From Paracoccaceae bacterium (GTDB taxonomy: Bacteria > Pseudomonadota > Alphaproteobacteria > Rhodobacterales > Rhodobacteraceae): a stretch of 6,733 bases of DNA. Under the pieces are notes generated by a model, which worked only from the letters and a program-made list of their open reading frames with translations, was not told where the DNA came from and did no database searches. Positions 5,827 through 6,733 of the stretch are shown in pieces. A program made the position numbers and the translations under genes. The DNA lies in the NCBI GenBank assembly GCA_003500165.1, contig DNSZ01000216.1, positions 1-6,733 on the forward strand, read 5' to 3'. Position 1 is the stretch's first letter, and each line of letters opens with the position of its first letter.

Positions 5827-6733
5827 TCGTCAGCCGGGGACAGATCAAATCGCTTTCGCTGCGCGCGCTGCCGTTTTCGGATGCGGCGTCCGAGGGGTTC
5901 CCGCTGGGGCAACTCCTGCGGCTGTCGCTGTTCCAGGTGTCGGTGGGCATGGCCACGGTGATGCTTCTGGGCACGCTCAACCGGGTGATGATCGTCGAGC
6001 TGGGCGTTGCCGCGACCATCGTGGCGATCATGGTTGCCCTGCCGGTCCTGATCGCGCCGTTCCGGGCGCTGTTCGGGTTCAAGTCCGACACCTATCGCTC
6101 GGCCATCGGGTGGAAGCGCATCCCTTATATGTGGTTCGGCACGATCTGGCAGATGGGCGGGCTGGCGGTGATGCCGTTCGCCCTGATCGTGCTGGGCGGC
6201 GATACGGTGCATGACGTGCCCTTCGCCGGCGAGGTACTGGCCGCGCTTGCCTTTCTGATGACCGGGCTGGGGCTGCACATGACCCAGACCGCAGGGCTGG
6301 CGCTGGCCTCGGACCGCGCGACCGAAGAGACCCGGCCGCGGGTCGTCGCCCTGCTTTACGTGATGTTCCTGGTCGGCGCCGGCATATCGTCGCTGATCAT
6401 CGGCTGGCTGCTGCGCGATTTCGAGCCGATCCGGCTGATCCGGGTCGTCCAGGGGGCGGCCGCCATGACATTGGTGCTGAACCTGATCGCACTGTGGAAG
6501 CAGGAACATGTCCGCCCGATGTCGCGCGAAGAGCGCGCCGCACCGCGGCCGCGCTTTGCCGATGCCTGGGCTGCCCTGACGCATGGCACCCATGCCGGTC
6601 GTCTGCTAGTGGTCGTGTTCATGGGCACACTTGCCTTCAACATGCAGGATGTCCTGCTCGAGCCCTATGGCGGCGAAATCCTGGGCCTGTCGGTCTCGGC
6701 CACGACACTTCTGACCGCGCAATGGGCGGTTGG
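5823..6733 (+). CDS. lhaA: LhaA/PucC-family light-harvesting complex assembly protein, N-terminal part (3' end outside window)
   Basis: The reading frame is open from the GTG at 5823 to the window end, giving 303 residues without a stop. The family is usually about 430-480 residues, so roughly two thirds is present. It is a multi-spanning inner-membrane protein of the bacteriochlorophyll-delivery branch of the major facilitator superfamily. In Rhodobacter, LhaA is needed for LH1 antenna assembly, and PucC for LH2. Hydrophobic segments are visible at about 34-60, 62-83, 104-125, 138-162, 174-197, 208-225 and 261-280. Family signatures are FRALFGFKSDTYRSAIGWKR (80-99), then IPYMW, TGLGLHMTQTAGLALASD (147-164) and FNMQDVLLEPYGGEILG (272-288). 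The position directly after bchM matches lhaA, which normally precedes puhA, rather than pucC, which follows pucBA. Telling LhaA from PucC by sequence alone is less certain. A few codons rare in this DNA (ATA at 6384, CTA at 6606) occur here but not in bchH or bchL. Confidence 0.9.
   Translation, partial: MIVSRGQIKSLSLRALPFSDAASEGFPLGQLLRLSLFQVSVGMATVMLLGTLNRVMIVELGVAATIVAIMVALPVLIAPFRALFGFKSDTYRSAIGWKRIPYMWFGTIWQMGGLAVMPFALIVLGGDTVHDVPFAGEVLAALAFLMTGLGLHMTQTAGLALASDRATEETRPRVVALLYVMFLVGAGISSLIIGWLLRDFEPIRLIRVVQGAAAMTLVLNLIALWKQEHVRPMSREERAAPRPRFADAWAALTHGTHAGRLLVVVFMGTLAFNMQDVLLEPYGGEILGLSVSATTLLTAQWAV

Noticed and set aside
5630..6643. Several - strand open frames opposite bchM and lhaA
   Set aside because: They are antisense to genes with clear family motifs, overlap one another and are rich in Arg, His and Gln, as expected of shadows in GC-rich DNA.
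1..6733. PpsR/CrtJ operator (TGT-N12-ACA), internal promoter or rho-independent terminator
   Set aside because: I saw no convincing TGT-N12-ACA pair, no -35/-10 pair and no hairpin followed by a T-run. The only gap is 18 bp. The known control sites of this operon lie upstream of bchF or near puhA, outside the window.
1..6733. Mobile element, CRISPR array, tRNA or novel defence system
   Set aside because: Coding sequence of five recognised pigment and assembly genes fills the window, leaving no room or signal for these.

Overview
This window is a segment of a bacteriochlorophyll biosynthesis operon from a photosynthesis gene cluster. All genes are on the + strand, in the order bchB (3' part), bchH, bchL, bchM, lhaA (5' part). 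The DNA is very GC-rich, the proteins closely resemble those of purple non-sulfur and aerobic anoxygenic alphaproteobacteria, and the order bchB-bchH-bchL-bchM-lhaA is the one known from Rhodobacter (bchFNBHLM-lhaA-puhA). I infer an anoxygenic phototroph of the Rhodobacterales. Genus and species cannot be set by eye.

Layout: 1-690 encodes the last 229 residues of BchB, a catalytic subunit of dark-operative protochlorophyllide reductase (DPOR). Positions 680-4240 encode BchH, the large porphyrin-binding subunit of Mg-chelatase, starting inside the end of bchB. After 18 bp carrying a strong ribosome binding site, 4259-5155 encodes BchL, the NifH-like ATPase that donates electrons to BchN-BchB. 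bchM (5155-5826), the Mg-protoporphyrin IX methyltransferase, starts on the last base of the bchL stop codon. lhaA (from 5823, running off the window) starts with GTG on a 4-bp overlap with bchM and encodes a membrane protein of the LhaA/PucC family.

How the genes work together: BchH (with BchI and BchD encoded elsewhere) inserts Mg2+ into protoporphyrin IX. BchM methylates the product, and BchH is known to hand substrate to BchM. After ring E formation by enzymes outside the window, BchL and BchN-BchB reduce protochlorophyllide to chlorophyllide without light. LhaA supports assembly of the LH1 antenna that receives the finished pigment. The tight packing, the overlapping or nearly abutting starts and the lack of any visible terminator indicate one transcript.

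I found no new biological system. The window is a canonical pigment operon with essentially no non-coding space. The points worth a second look are small: a cysteine cluster in BchH, two tandem perfect hairpins in the low-complexity linker of bchB, a conserved flexible N-terminus in BchL, translational coupling at three of the four gene junctions, and a very long antisense open frame that codon bias explains.
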